Made by a program: the position numbers and the translations under genes. Under the pieces are notes generated by a model. It was not told the DNA's origin and did not search any database. It saw only the letters and a list, made by a program, of their open reading frames with translations. From assembly GCA_965153455.1 (NCBI GenBank), contig OZ234503.1, positions 3,720,001-3,784,000 on the forward strand: a stretch of DNA of 64,000 nt, given 5' to 3'. Shown here one piece after another: positions 47,450 through 60,689 of the stretch; the stretch's first letter is position 1, and each line of letters starts with the position of its first letter. This DNA comes from Sphagnum compactum (lineage: Eukaryota > Bryophyta > Sphagnopsida > Sphagnales).

Positions 47450-50430
47450 TTTTTTAGTGCAAAATTTCATGTTTTTTTGAAAAACAATTGCCCAAAATCG
47501 TCACAATTGCCTATTATATGAAAATGTGCTTAAATATTTTATATTTTAATATTTTGAATATTGTCAAACTTGGCTAAATATTTTTATGAACGATTGCCAT
47601 TTGAGCAACATCACAAATTTGGGGGAAAAAAAAAACATTGCTACATCACACGCACATTTTTGGAAATTCTAAAACTGATTTATTTTTTTGGAAATTCATT
47701 TTTCCTTATATCATTATTTTTGAGTGCCTATAAAAGGGGGAACAAACCCTCTATAGCTAGCAAGTTTTTGTTACCATCCTTTGAATTACGCTATGTAATT
47801 GGTAGAATTTTCATATTTTTCACCTTCCTTGACCAGTTTATATTTGACTTTTGCCCTTATCCAAAGAAATGTAATTGTCTTGAAGTGGAGTAAAAAAAGC
47901 CATATTAGTTTTTTTTTTGTTGCATTACTTTCCCTAAAAAATACTCTTAGTTGAGATATTCAAAAACATTGTAAATACAACTATTTGCCATAATAAAAAT
48001 TAGGACTTGAATATATTACTAAAGGTGTTGAATGGTTTCATTATATATATTTTAAAATTCTAGTAAGATGTTTTTAAATTTGTGTGTTCATGTTCACAAT
48101 GCTAATTGCACAAATAATTATTTTTCTTCACTTACCAATGTGTCATAATTTTACACATATTATACATACTCCAATTTACCTTACCTTTAGTCAAATTGAT
48201 AATTGTGCACAATATATATACCCTTGTTAATTATTACCCATATTTTGAAAGATCATATATCTTTACCTTAATAATATATTTTCTTAAACTTGTATTTACC
48301 ATTGCCCCCATTAATATGTTCAACCAACATTGGTCAATATTTCAACTTTGGTAACCAATTATCAACTATTAGATTTCTTATATGAATTAAATTGCTTGTG
48401 AATAAACATTTTAATGAGCTACATTATACAAACATTCAAAAGAAAAAATCGTTCCTCCCATTTGACAAATCTAATATAATTTCTCATTGAATCAAATCTT
48501 TCTAGCAAATCTATGTAGTAGAAAAAAGTTGTGTGAAGACTTTGTACCTATCTTTTTACCCTTACATACCTCTTTCCCCTTTAAAACCTACCAATTTGAA
48601 CTTTTGCTTGACATGTTGATATTTATAGGTATATGAATGAAATGTGACTAATCCAACAACATTAATCTTGGGGTAATTACATCACAAAATGGGTAGCTTT
48701 TTTGTATTATTGTCCCTCATTTTATTTTTGAAAATTAATAGTAAAATTGAGAATTTTATAATCAAAAGTTGATAGTATGACTTTCTAGAGGTGTTGAACC
48801 TTGTATCTTGAAGGTCCAAGCATGTTCCTAAAAGATTGTTGTAATAGTGCCACACGTCATAAAATGAAATTTCAAAATTTTCTTTTAAAGTTGAATCACA
48901 TCAAGAATGAAGTAAAACTAGTTTTAAAACATTTTGATCACTCACGTCCATTTTTATGCAAGTTCAAGAAGATAAAAACCAATGTAGGATAGTTGTGTCA
49001 AAATTTTAAAAACAATCAATGTGGCTATTATGTTGGGTGGTTTTCATTTATTTTTGTGAGAATCACAAGTTCTAATTTAAGAAATATAATTTAAAAACCA
49101 ACTTGGTTTTTCAAAAAAAGAAAATCATTTAGAAAACTAGCCAAGGTTTCAATTTTTCAAATATATAAATCCATTTGGTTCTCATGAAAATGGTTTTCAC
49201 AAATGTCAAAATCATTCATTTTCAAAGTTAGCTTTTCACAACCAAATGTCAAAAAAATTATATATATTTTTAATTTTCAAAGTTTGTTTTTTCAAGAAAA
49301 CACTGGAACGAGAACAAATTTTGTAATAAAATTCAAAGTTGAAACAGAAAAAATAAAAAAATAAAAAATAGGAAGAAAAATAAGTTTTTTGGAGTTATTA
49401 AATGTGTGTTTGTTTTCTTAGATCTCTTTTACTTTTAGAATTTATAATTTTTTCATCTCTTGTTCACTTTAAGCAATCTAAAATGTTATGGGAGCATTAA
49501 TTCAAAATTTACAAATCACTTTGGATTGCCAAGGCCAATAAAACAACATCCAAAAAATGTTTGGCTATTTGGTTATCGGGTTCCAAGTATTTTGAAATCT
49601 TCCTTTTCAACTTTTTGACCCCCCTATTTTTTGGGGGACCATAATTTTCTCATTTTAATCCACTTTGATGATTTTTAGTATCTAGGATGTGACAAAACAA
49701 AGGTTTTAATTTCTCTTTGGACACCATAAACAAAGCATCCCTCCCCTTGAATTTGGCCTTCTCTAAACCATTAAGTGTACATACAAATTAAAAAACAAAA
49801 GAAAAACCTATGCCCACCCCCCTTCAATTTCCAAATAAAACAATCATTTGACTATATTTTTTATTGTGCAAAAAGGTTAAGAACTAGAATCAGGTTGGGT
49901 CCGATTACCTTACATGGGTATCATTGTTTTTAACAAAAAAACCAACCAAAGTTTCATAATGCTTAGTTATCAATTTAATGAAAATCACGGTGCTGATGGG
50001 ATTTAAGGTGAGAATCGGCTTGAAAACTAGGATGATTTTCACTTGATTTTTGAAAATTGCACAACATTGTTTTTTTCCTCTTATGAAAAACCTTTAGTGC
50101 TAGATATAAAAAATTTAAAACTTTTTTAATTTAGGTTTTGGCTTCACACATCAATGGAACCAAGATTTGGTTCAAAAACATTATGGTTCTAGTTTTGAAA
50201 ATCAATCCCAATTCAAATATTTTAATTATTATTAACTTGGACCAAAACCTATGTTTAATTGCTGGTTATTCCCCAATTTTTGACATTTTTATTTTTCAAA
50301 AAAATGTATTTCAGTTTTAGTTCCAATTCCACATTTTAAAAAAAAGTATCACAATTCCAAATAAGGTTTAAAAATAAAAATCCAATCTCAATTTTGATTT
50401 TAATTTTAAAATCAAGCTTTTTTTTAATCT
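47450..50430. other. AT-rich gene-free region
   Basis: About 3 kb of very AT-rich DNA with poly(A)/poly(T) runs. No open frame has a recognisable domain, and no pair of terminal repeats was found. Confidence 0.6.
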
Positions 50431-50438
50431 CATTCATA

Positions 50439-50578
50439 CACCAGTAGAAAAACCCCATTTTTCGACTTGTCTTAGGTGACTAAAAGTGTCTTTTGCAACT
50501 TTTTTTGATCAAAAATAGTCACAAAAGACACTTTTAGTTGCTTAAGACAAGTCGAAAAATGGGGTTTTTCTTCCAGTG
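50439..50578. mobile_element. CACTA-type foldback MITE, 140 bp
   Basis: The two halves are inverted copies over about 60 bases each: left CACCAGTAGAAAAACCCCAT, right read inverted CACTGGAAGAAAAACCCCAT, both continuing into TTTTCGACTTGTCTTA and ACTAAAAGTGTCTTTTG. ATA flanks both ends (50436-50438 and 50579-50581), a 3-bp duplication as made by CACTA transposases, and the tip resembles the CACTAGTAGAAAAA ends common in plant CACTA families. It is almost entirely stem with a loop of about 15 bases. Confidence 0.88.
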
Positions 50579-50599
50579 ATATTAACCATAATTAAAACT

Positions 50600-53500
50600 A
50601 ACAATTTTTACCCACCAAATTGGATACCCACCCAACACAATTTATTATCTTCCATGGGGATATGGGTGGTCATAACACCTTATTGACATAAGTAAGATAA
50701 ATATGGTTTTGTTTAAAATTGAAGGTACTCCATTTTTATTTAGACCTACACAAGGAAAATATATATGCCCAATGTGAGGAATTCTTGCACACCCTTCCAC
50801 ATGAAAATATGCAATTCACAAAATTCATTTGGGGGTAGAACTACTATGTAGTTATATTCTAACAAGTTAAGGTGGTTCAATAAAATGTAATGAAACTCAT
50901 TGAATAATCGAATGCGTTCTGTCCACTTGGAGGATACCAAGACATTTTGAAATAATCAAGACTTACCATGATAAAATGTGAAAAAACATTGTGTTGATGT
51001 TTTATCAATGTTCATGCTTGATAGTTGACCCCACTTTGTTCCACTTCTCATAATATTTTTGCACAATCTCCAAATCTAACATGCATATGGTTGTTGGAAA
51101 GCTAATATCAGAGGCAATAATGATGCAAAGTCTTATAACATTTTATTTCTGAAATCAAAAGTTATGCTTCAAAACCGAAAGCTATTTTGACCAGATTTGA
51201 AGAAAAGACGAATTCAAACCCCCTCTATTTTCGGCAAATGTGGTTCCCTTGCAACAGCCCCGATGATGCTGAAATTTTGAAAGAACATTTTACACCTCCT
51301 AAATTAATGTTGTTTGAAGTTTGAAAGAAATCCAATGGTGGATTTTAGAGGAAAAATATTTTAGTAAAAAATTTAGAGGCTTGTTCATGGAAATTATTCC
51401 ATGAACTCCATTACAACTGTTTGTTACACATAAATTCTTTCCATGTTTTTTTGTTTACACACCATTTGCTTTCATAAACAACACTTCTTCACACATAACA
51501 AATCAGTTCTCCTTTCATACATTCATTCTCCTCCTTTTTCAAAAACACAAGATAAAAACTCTTCCCCACCTTAAAGCTTCCCATGACCCCTCCTTGAACT
51601 TGTTTTCCTTGTCCAGTGAAAGTTATGGAAATCTTTCCCTTCAATCAATAGCCTCCCCATCTTTCATGAATAGATGGGAATTGATAATGATTTGACCCTA
51701 CAATGGATTTTAATATGAGAATTCTTATGCCCAATGAAACATTAAGAAATTTTCGTCCTTTAATCAAAATAAGATGATAATCCTCATGACCAATGGAATT
51801 AAAAGATTCATCCTTTTCCCTACCTTGGATATTTTGATGGGGTCCTTGATTTCGACCATTGCCAATTTTATCTGTTTGACTTCAGCATCCCACTTTTTCA
51901 TTCTAATTATTTCAAGTAACTAACTCCTATGATGATTTTCATGTAGTAATAAATAAATATCCTTGAGTTCCCATTTGATTAAATCAACTCAATAACATAA
52001 GTAACATTTTTTGTGCCATTTACTTATTTAATACCCCTTAGTTATTCTTCACCATGTATTAATTGATTGTGTAATACAGAGTAAATTGGAATATAAATTT
52101 CTATTACAAGAATTCCCATATACTTTTTAGATCCATCGTCGAAATTAGGGCTTCACAAATCCATTAGAACTAAGATATCAGGGTTTTCATGTAGTTTCGC
52201 TGTCACTGTCGCACACTATGCCTACCTTAATTTCTTAGATAAAGGCATTGACCTCCTTCGAATGCAAATACTAAATTATTCCGTCTATCTTTTGATTTTT
52301 ATTGATGCAAGTGAAAATTCAATCATGGCAGATGATGCTGCTATGCTTTTGAATCATCCAATTGCACCAGTAGAAGAGGAAGAATTTGAAGAAACATCAT
52401 CCTCTTCATGTCAATGAAGATGAAGATGCACTTTGGAAGGTTTACTAGGTTCTAAAATTAATTAATCATTACAACAATTTAAATAAAAAGGTTCTCTGTG
52501 CCTAGAAATATCCAAAGGTTAATTCAACTATTAATAATTATTACTTAGAAGTTTATAAAGATTCAAACCATTATTAGTAAGGAAATTTATGAAATTAAAA
52601 CTTAACAACTTGTTGAATTGTAATCCGTGACTCACACCCAACATTGTGTAAGTGTATTTCCAAAATACATTCATGAATTTTACAATGTGTAAATATGCCA
52701 TTTATAGTAATATGCACAACACTACATGATAACTTGTCCCATATCCTTTGTTCATAATTCTACCTTACATGACTAAACCAATGGGAAATGCTACAAAAGC
52801 TATTACATTGGGAGTGTCCATAAGATGAAGGTCTTTTTGTGATAGGCTAATAAAAGTGACCCATCATCCCAAAAAATCACTTTGGTTGCACCATCACAAC
52901 TAATTAATGTAACAAACAATAGAATTAAGTACCCATAATTATGCAATGCTAACCTTAAGTGATGAATGAAAACTTTGTAGCTCATAATCTTTTGGTTGTG
53001 TCTATATGGAGTAAATGCAACACCTACACATGTAATTTTTATTTCAATGACCTTGGCACGTGGAATATGTTCATCATGTTACAAGCCCTAATCCTTTGTG
53101 AGAAAATGAATGACCAAACAATGAACACAATACACAATACCTTTACATATTCATATTGCATTTTAAAAATAAATTCTCTCCTTCATTTTAAGATTCAAAA
53201 TAATGACTATGGAAATGGAATCAATTCAACAAAAGAAAGGAAAAAAAGGGAAAGGGGAATGGGGCAAATGGTAGGCATGAGGAAAGGACGTATGTATGAA
53301 AGAAGAAAGTGAAAGTGGAGTGAGATCAACCAAAAGGAAGAAGGAAAAAAGAGGAAATGGAAATGCAGCAAAGGGTAGGCATGAAAAAATAAAAGAACAA
53401 AGAAGAAATTATGTATACAATATGGAAAATGATATATTGTAGAATCCCTTTCATTGTGGTATTGTAAGCTCCCCCATGTTGCTCCCCTTTATCTAAGTGT

Positions 53501-54250
53501 TTGCAAGTGTAGTTGGTGGAATTGTTGGCATCTTGTAACTTTTTGTGTTGTTGGCATCTCCAATAATGACCAAATGAGCTTCTTACTTTATACCATTTTT
53601 GTCATTTTGTACTCCCTTTTCTTGTGGTTGTATTGTACTTCCCTTCATTGTGATATTGCATAATAAAGTTTAGGGTGAACTCCTCATTCACATTATTGCA
53701 GGTGTAGGTGGTAGTGTTGTGATCATCTTGCAATTCCTAGCATTGTTGCAACCTTCATCAAAACCCTATTTCAAGTGAGCCCAACCCATGATGGCAAGTG
53801 GGCAAGGGTATTTGGAGTTGAAGGTTTTAGGTTCATTGCCAATTGAAAAAAACAACTTCAATTTCGTAAATGAAAAAATTATCCTTGTTCCTTTGCTATT
53901 AAATGATCATACATTAAAGGACATCCATGTTTTTTCATCAGCACATGTTAATAGAAACATTGAAAACTTTGTCATCCAAAAATCATGATTCGCAAAAACT
54001 TTATTGACTTTGCATAAAGAAGCCAAGTTTTGGGTTTAAGGTTTATAATGTGTAAAATTGTATAAATGAGTGTGAATTTTTTATGTTTTACATTTACATT
54101 TATCTCATTTTACACAAGATAAATTAACTTTACATAATTTTACACTTACACTTTTGACATTATACACTTACATGGAGTAAATGAAAAATATATACTCACA
54201 CATGAAATATATATATATTTGATATACACAAGTACACTTACCCTACTAAT
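50600..54250. other. AT-rich gene-free region
   Basis: No supportable gene. A short frame at about 52326-52418 (MADDAAMLLNHPIAPVEEEE, then FEETSSSS, stop) has host-like codon choice and could be a captured gene fragment, but nothing adjacent supports it. 53215-53430 is purine-rich. Confidence 0.5.
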
Positions 54251-54251
54251 A

Positions 54252-55411
54252 CACTATGCCAAAATTTTAGTTTTATGATTACATCCATAACTACATTTAC
54301 AAGCATATGTGCCACTCTTGACTACATGCCTATGTAGTCAATATGGACTCATTGTTTTTGCCATTTAGTCATGAACATAGTTGTAGTCATAAGTGTTAGT
54401 CCATGTGATCTCAATGACTATGGTCAAATTTGACGCATGATTAAACACCTGAGTAAACATTTGACTATAGAGATGACTACAACATGACAAACATATGGTC
54501 TTATAAACATGACACATGGCTTCTACTCAAACTAGCCTAACCTAGCCTAGTCTAAGTAAGTAGGTAGGTTTAACTAGCTAGGTAAGTAAATAAGATCCTA
54601 TTTATTTTGTTGGGGACAAGCCTAGTCTTTGATTGGTTCATCCCAAGTGACACTTGCACTTTGAATATTTTTAATGCATACTATGTGTAATATATTCTTT
54701 CACATAATTAATTTACAAAATTGAAGTTGTAGACAAAGGATATGGAATAAACAATAATATATATGTTCAAAAAAAACATTACAACATTATCCCACATCCT
54801 GTACCCATACAAAAATAACCTACTTACCTCCTCATACTACTTAGCTTATTTATTTACTACCTATCATCTCTCTATCTACCATAGGTTATGTAGGTAGGCA
54901 AGGTCAATAGGCAGCTTAAGCTAAACTTGGTAGGTTATAAGGTATGCTAGGTAGGTAGGTAACCATAGGTAGGTATGTAAGTAGCCTAGGCTACCTTTCT
55001 AACCTAGCTAGGTAGCTTGCTTAATCTAGTTACATACTTACCTACTTAACTTAGTGTAACCTAACCTACTTGCAAGGCTTAGGCCTATAATTAACTAGCC
55101 TATGCCTATTAACTAGATAGCCTTTTACCTTGTTTAACTAGCTTATATACATACCTACCTATTACATACTAACCTAACCTACCTACATACCCACCTGCAT
55201 ACCTAAATTAAATGATATTTTAGATAATCAATAATACATATGTAGTCCTAGTTATGACTATAGTCATTGATTGTAGAATATTATAGTCATGTAATATAAA
55301 CATGACTAAAAATGGTCGACCCACAAAAGCATGTCCTCCACAACTACATAACTAAAAATAAAACATAGTCACAAGATGTCCTAATCAAGAAAGCTAGGTT
55401 TTGGCGTAGTG
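54252..55411. mobile_element. CACTA-ended non-autonomous element, 1160 bp
   Basis: The left tip is CACTATGCCAAAATTTTAG; the right tip, read inverted, is CACTACGCCAAAACCTAG. ATA flanks both ends (54249-54251 and 55412-55414). CACTA tips with a GCCAAAA continuation and a 3-bp target duplication identify a CACTA (EnSpm) element. Subterminal regions hold repeated GACTA/TAGTC words in both orientations, which fits the subterminal repeats of this superfamily. The centre (about 54530-55210) is a TAGG/CCTA-rich block. No transposase remains. Confidence 0.88.
54530..55210. repeat. TAGG/CCTA-rich core of the CACTA element
   Basis: About 680 bases in which CCTA, TAGG, GGTAGGTA and TACCTACC words recur in both orientations, giving many short self-complementary segments (for example GTAGCCTAGGCTAC near 54980). 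It is not a regular telomere array because the unit and orientation keep changing. Confidence 0.8.
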
Positions 55412-55974
55412 ATATATCAAAAACAATATACATATGCACAACCCTTGTGTGATACCATGAGGGATGACTTGGGGACCACACTAAGAACTTTGTGGGAACA
55501 CAAAAAAAAGTTGGATTTTGGTAAGTTTTGTCACAACCACCATCAACATGTGGGCAATCATCTTTTCGTCTCTGATCTGGGCTAATTCCTGAGGTGACAG
55601 GAAAGAAAGGATTCTGAAAACTGCAGAGTTGGAAGGACATTCTTGCCAGTAAAACAGTGCACACTGTTTGAAGAAATGCATGCAGAAGGTTGTGGGGACA
55701 TTCCTTATGTTTGTGTCTTTGTTTTTGTCCAAAAGAAAAAGGGAAAACATTTAACCACTAGAATCCAAGTTTGGCAAGAACCCATTTCATTTGCTACTAA
55801 GTACAATGTTAGTGATGTTTTTACATATGCTGTGAACAATGAAAAAACTGGTGAATTTTTTTCATTTTTGACAAATGTTTTTAGAACTTTATAATCCTTT
55901 ACCTCAGTCCATGCTATCAATCCTCAAGACTTATGCATTTATATACCAAGAGAAACACCATCTCCGACACAGAG

Positions 55975-58900
55975 TCATCGATCAGAATGGTGGCTGTGAT
56001 GGGCAAGGTCATGGACTAAAATGTAACGGAATCTAAATCTGTAAGGCACCCATCGAAGGCAATGTGCTGGGCTTTTGTGTCGATTCAGTTTGAGGAACTG
56101 CTGAATTTGTGCCTCAAGCTTTCCACATACATTTTGGCACACCCATTCCAACAAACTTGTTGACGAGTTTATCCCAACTGCCCCTGAATACCATTCCAAG
56201 ACTTTGGGTAATAACACCTGTGTCATTCAAAAAACTTCCATGAACTTCTTCTAAGTCACAGATCTAACATAATTTTCCAATAGGCATGAAGGAAAATCTG
56301 GGCGGGACTTATACTAAGTTTATCAACCATATGAGGACTGATGCATTGTGCACAATTGTTGTCCAAGTACCTGATTTGAGATTGGAAGATGAACAAAAAC
56401 TTGGAAGACACAAAAAGCTATATAAGAACAGTTCCCCCTTCTCCCACCCCCTGTTTACCTTGCTGCCGCCATGGATCCCAACACTGGCTTGCAAGAACTC
56501 ACGCTTAGCAACCTCAAGTTCGAACCGCACATTCTTTGCTGTGTACACGCGGACCTGAAATAACAATTTTTTCTCTTCGAGTTTAGTTGAAGAAAATGGC
56601 TTTGAGTCTCAGATTGTCCAAAAAAGCCCACAATTACAAGGTGCTGTCCCATTGAAGAAACTTCCAAAGTTTGAGAAAGACTTGTATTGACAACCATGTT
56701 GTGTTCCAAAATATCCTCTTACGACTATCATGAAATATGTACTATATAAGTGATCTAAATATGCTCTGGTATGTATATGTACAACAGAGATTGGCTATGA
56801 TGATTCAAGGGACATTACGGCAGGATCAGAGCGTCCACCACAACAAAGTGCAAAGCAAACAGCAGGCTCAGGTATCTGTAAAGCATAAGCCTGTCGCTCA
56901 TCACCCACTTTGAACATTGTACCTGGATTCAAAAATGCTTGCAGCCACTTCAAGAACCCACAACATGATTAAACAAACTCAGTCAAGACAATCAATAAAA
57001 TTGTCACAGATGGAGCTCTGTGAGCAAGCTTGACTCTACATTCTGCTAAGCCACTAGGGGTAGTTATCCACGCTTCGTAGTTCCCTCACTTTCTAATATC
57101 AGTTAGCCTTGCTGTTAGGCAGGCAGCCAGATTACCGATGGCACTAGCAGATCAGTTCAGTAGCTAGACTAAGCTGGCATAACATCAACAAGTGACAGAA
57201 GAATATGTACATTGTGCTCCATACATCATACGTAACCAGAATAAATCTGTGAACATGTTTCCATAGAATTGTAGGACTTTTTTTCCAGTTGAAGCAAATA
57301 GTTGCAGAGCAATTTGGATTTGAGAAGAGGCTTTTTCTTACCTGACAACCAAGAATTGAATGCTCAATTGTTTGAGCATTGATAGAGTAAGGTCCCACTT
57401 TATACGCTGCCTACATTACATTCTTAAACAATCATTTCTCTTCAGTGACATCATAAGATTCAATAGAATACCTCATGGAGCAAAAATCAAAATCTGGTGA
57501 AGCAAATTCCAGTCTACAAAGGTGGGCAAACAGGGATGTATCTTTTTTTTTGCTCATGGTGAACTTGTTGAGAGTGGGTACCTTTTCTAGCAAACTTAAG
57601 CGCTTCAATGGGTTCTGGGGAATGCCATAAGCCAAATATGCCTGTTTGCCCATATCATATGCAAAGCATTTAGATGGTGCTCAGGATCCCATAACTCCTC
57701 AGTAGACCATGAATTGACCCAAAAGGTTAGTGCTTGGGGCTGTTTGGATCTTTCAAGCCACATACAAAGAGCTCAAGAAGTCAATTGTAGGTTCAGAGAG
57801 GGTTGATTACATGCATCGTGAGGGCATTATAGATGTTGATCCAGAATGCAAGCTTCTGTTCATGTGTCATTTGCCTTGGGTCCACTTTCTCCAATTGCTC
57901 CACCATCAATCTAGTGCACATGACCAGGTTCACTGTCTCATTCACTACCAAAAGCTCTGGTCATCGGTGACAGCCAGTATAGTTAAGTGAAGCAAAATCA
58001 GCTATGAGTAGCAACACTGCAGATTATACACAAGGATGAAGAAAAAAACTTTTAGTTACGCTGCATGGGTTTCCTTATTTGTTCCCTTATGGTGATTCAA
58101 ATCATTATTCTAAAGTCACTCTCAAGGATGGCTTAATACTGTCTGATGTGAAAGTTATTGGTGGTCACAGCCAACATATTGCTTTAGGGTCTCCAATAGG
58201 TTCCCTTGCCTTCTGGTTCTAAACGTCACTGACTAATAAGATTCGCATCCTTCTGTGGATTGGGTACTTCGATGTCTTCTTAAATGCAGTGGCAAGCCTG
58301 GCTGGCATCACATGGTTAGTAATTGTGGAGTCCTGCTGAACTGTCCTATTCATTAAACTTGATGAATCTAATGGGCCCAAAAATCACCTGAGATTGTGGA
58401 GATTCCTTGCAGCAGATGTGACACGGTCCTTGTCTACACAAATCCAGAGCACTTCCACCATTGAACAATATGGGCCAACATCCTCTCCTCCCACATCCTT
58501 TACAGAATATGGGTCAGGAATTATGCATCTGTCCATCTCACAAGATGTGTTATCAGTCTGCCACCCAGGGCTCCAACTATCATTCAAATTGGAGAACTCA
58601 TGTGAAGATTCATGTGTTGTTGTGGAAGAAAACGATGATGAGGATGACAAAGGGGAAAACTTGGGTAGAGGTGGGTTGGCAAGCTCGCAGTAAATTGCTG
58701 CCATGCACCAAACAAGCTCCTCAGCAAGCTGGTTGGGTGTTTTTGATGAAGGCTCTGCAACATCCTCAGAAGTTTTCTTTGGTGTCTGAAGCTTGGTATC
58801 AACTTTCACAGGGTGTGAGCTGCTTGATGGTTTTGGGTTCTTGACTTGAATGACTGGGCTCATTTGACTTTGCAATACTTGCTGCAAACAAACTTCCATG

Positions 58901-60688
58901 AATCAATCAATCAACCATGGAGGAGGTCAAAACTGACTGGAGAGATTTAACAGAAAGAGAAATAGAATTGGCACAACGATAACAATCATGAAAGTTGGTA
59001 ATCCTCGTCCCTCCATTTATATCAGATGTGGTTTGATAGAATGGAAGAGATTATTTTGACACCTGCAGTTGGGAGCATCCAACATGCATCTCCAAGGATT
59101 AGTCAGGAAAAATGGAGGGTTCTAGCATCAAAGATTGGAAGAATGATCAGAGCTTACAGGTGATGCACTGGAGCCTTGAGGTTCTTGCCCAGCTTCACGT
59201 TTTACACAGATAGCAGAGTGTGGTCTTTTGAATCCTTGCATAACAACAGATCCATGGTGTACATGCCTTGGTGAGGAAGGAGGGAGCTGTGTTTGTCTAA
59301 GTTCAGCTCTGAACCTTGATACATGGTTTGATGATTGTGGATTCACAATGCCAGGCTCTTGAGCTTCTGAACTGCAGAGATCAGTTCCATATTGGCGGGT
59401 GAACAATCTTTGGTCAAAAAGTTTGCGGTAAAGTGAGAGCACATGCTGCTCCAGATGTGAAACTTCCTTTTGAAGTGAGACGATCTGTGTGATGAGCTCC
59501 TGGGCCTGCCACAACATCCCAACAGACAAATAACAATTACAACAAGTCTATTTCCAGCCCCCAAAACTCTGCATAGCTACAGTTAGGTTATTTTACTACC
59601 TGTACAAATAGCATCTGCATCGCAGCAGCAACACAAGATGAGGACATTTTGGTCATATCCATACATGGGGCTTACTTGGGGTGCAAGATCCACAGAGACA
59701 GGTTGAGGCGTGCATGGATCAGAAGCTTCTCCAAGTGCTTGCTCAAGACCCATTCTGAGTGTTTTCTCATTGTGCAACCTGGTTTGTAGCTGTACCACCT
59801 ATAATGACCCAAAATGAAAACAATTAGAGACCATTAGATCTATTCCATTTTCAGGCTTGGAAAATCTAAGATGCAGTTGAAACACAATGTAACAGAAAAC
59901 CGGGAATTTTTTTAGCATGACCCTTGAATGCTTCTAAACCAGGTATCTTTACATAGACCTTACATCTTTCTCAAGTATAGCTCGCTGGCCAATGGGAACC
60001 TGCTTCTTCTTGTCCTCCAAGCTGCCCTTGCTCTTCACCTTCCATCTCCAGGGCTGAAAACTCTGCACAGACATAAAATAAAGTCCCATAAGCAAAATCC
60101 AGTAGCTCCAAAAGACCATTGACAATATATACATCTTGCCAGAAAATTGGTCCATCTTCCTGAACTCATATTCCACAACTGTTTATTGGCATGAATACAA
60201 CTTTCTTCAAGAAGCTGAGAAGGGTTAGGAGACAGGGAGAGAGACAAGGGTTTTCAAGAGCTGAAGCTTTCTAAGAGTGCCAGAATTAGTGGTTTCACTC
60301 ACCTCTTTCAGAGCTTGCTTTAGAGAAGCTCGAGGTGAAGTTGGTGCAGATGCTTTATCAGAAGGAACTCTGCAAAACCTTAAAAATATGCAAGGAAATC
60401 TGATTTAACACAGGTCTGCAGAAATGTTCCCCAACAACTAGTGCTTCTTCTTGAACCATTCATCTTGGATTCAAAGATACAGATCTCTCCAGAGCTTCTG
60501 ATTTAAGACCTGAGAGATGATGGTCCACAAAGTCCATGATCAAGATCTTTGCTGTCCACTGCCAGTGGCAAACCTGCCTCAGCTGTTGCACGTAAATAAA
60601 ACTCAAATGACAAATCCTCAGGAAGATGGACCGCTGTCCGCATCTTCTTGCTTCCACCTACTGCCTTCATCACTGTCATTGCAAACAT
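55975..60688 (-). CDS. MIP1-type leucine-zipper / DUF547 protein
   Basis: Twelve exons on -: 60510-60688, 60303-60369, 59964-60053, 59676-59798, 59158-59505, 58388-58881, 57811-57910, 57582-57641, 57342-57410, 56819-56947, 56459-56554, 55975-56217. Phases match throughout and give 665 residues. Residues about 105-190 form the MIP1-type coiled coil (QRAILEKDVVQLQTRLHNEK; AQELITQIVSLQKEVSHLEQ). About 270-430 is a Ser-rich linker with NQLAEELVWCMAAIYCELA. About 435-580 is DUF547 (QKLAFWINIYNALTMHAYLA; YSINAQTIEHSILGCQ; PAVCFALCCGGRSDPAVRVY; AKREFLQASVG), ending with WVCQNVCGKLEAQIQQFL and WVPYRFRFRYI. Antirrhinum MIP1 binds MADS-box proteins; DUF547 has no established activity. The N-terminus is least certain: the ATG at 60688 follows a good acceptor-like TTTTGCAG, so an upstream exon may exist, and the exon 1 donor (GTCTTA) is weak. 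Exon 10 could also start elsewhere. Confidence 0.88.
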
Positions 60689-60689
60689 G

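Noticed and set aside
54530-55210. Possible telomere-like array
   Set aside because: TAGG/CCTA words alternate in orientation and spacing and lack the TTTAGGG unit; better explained as the core of a CACTA element.
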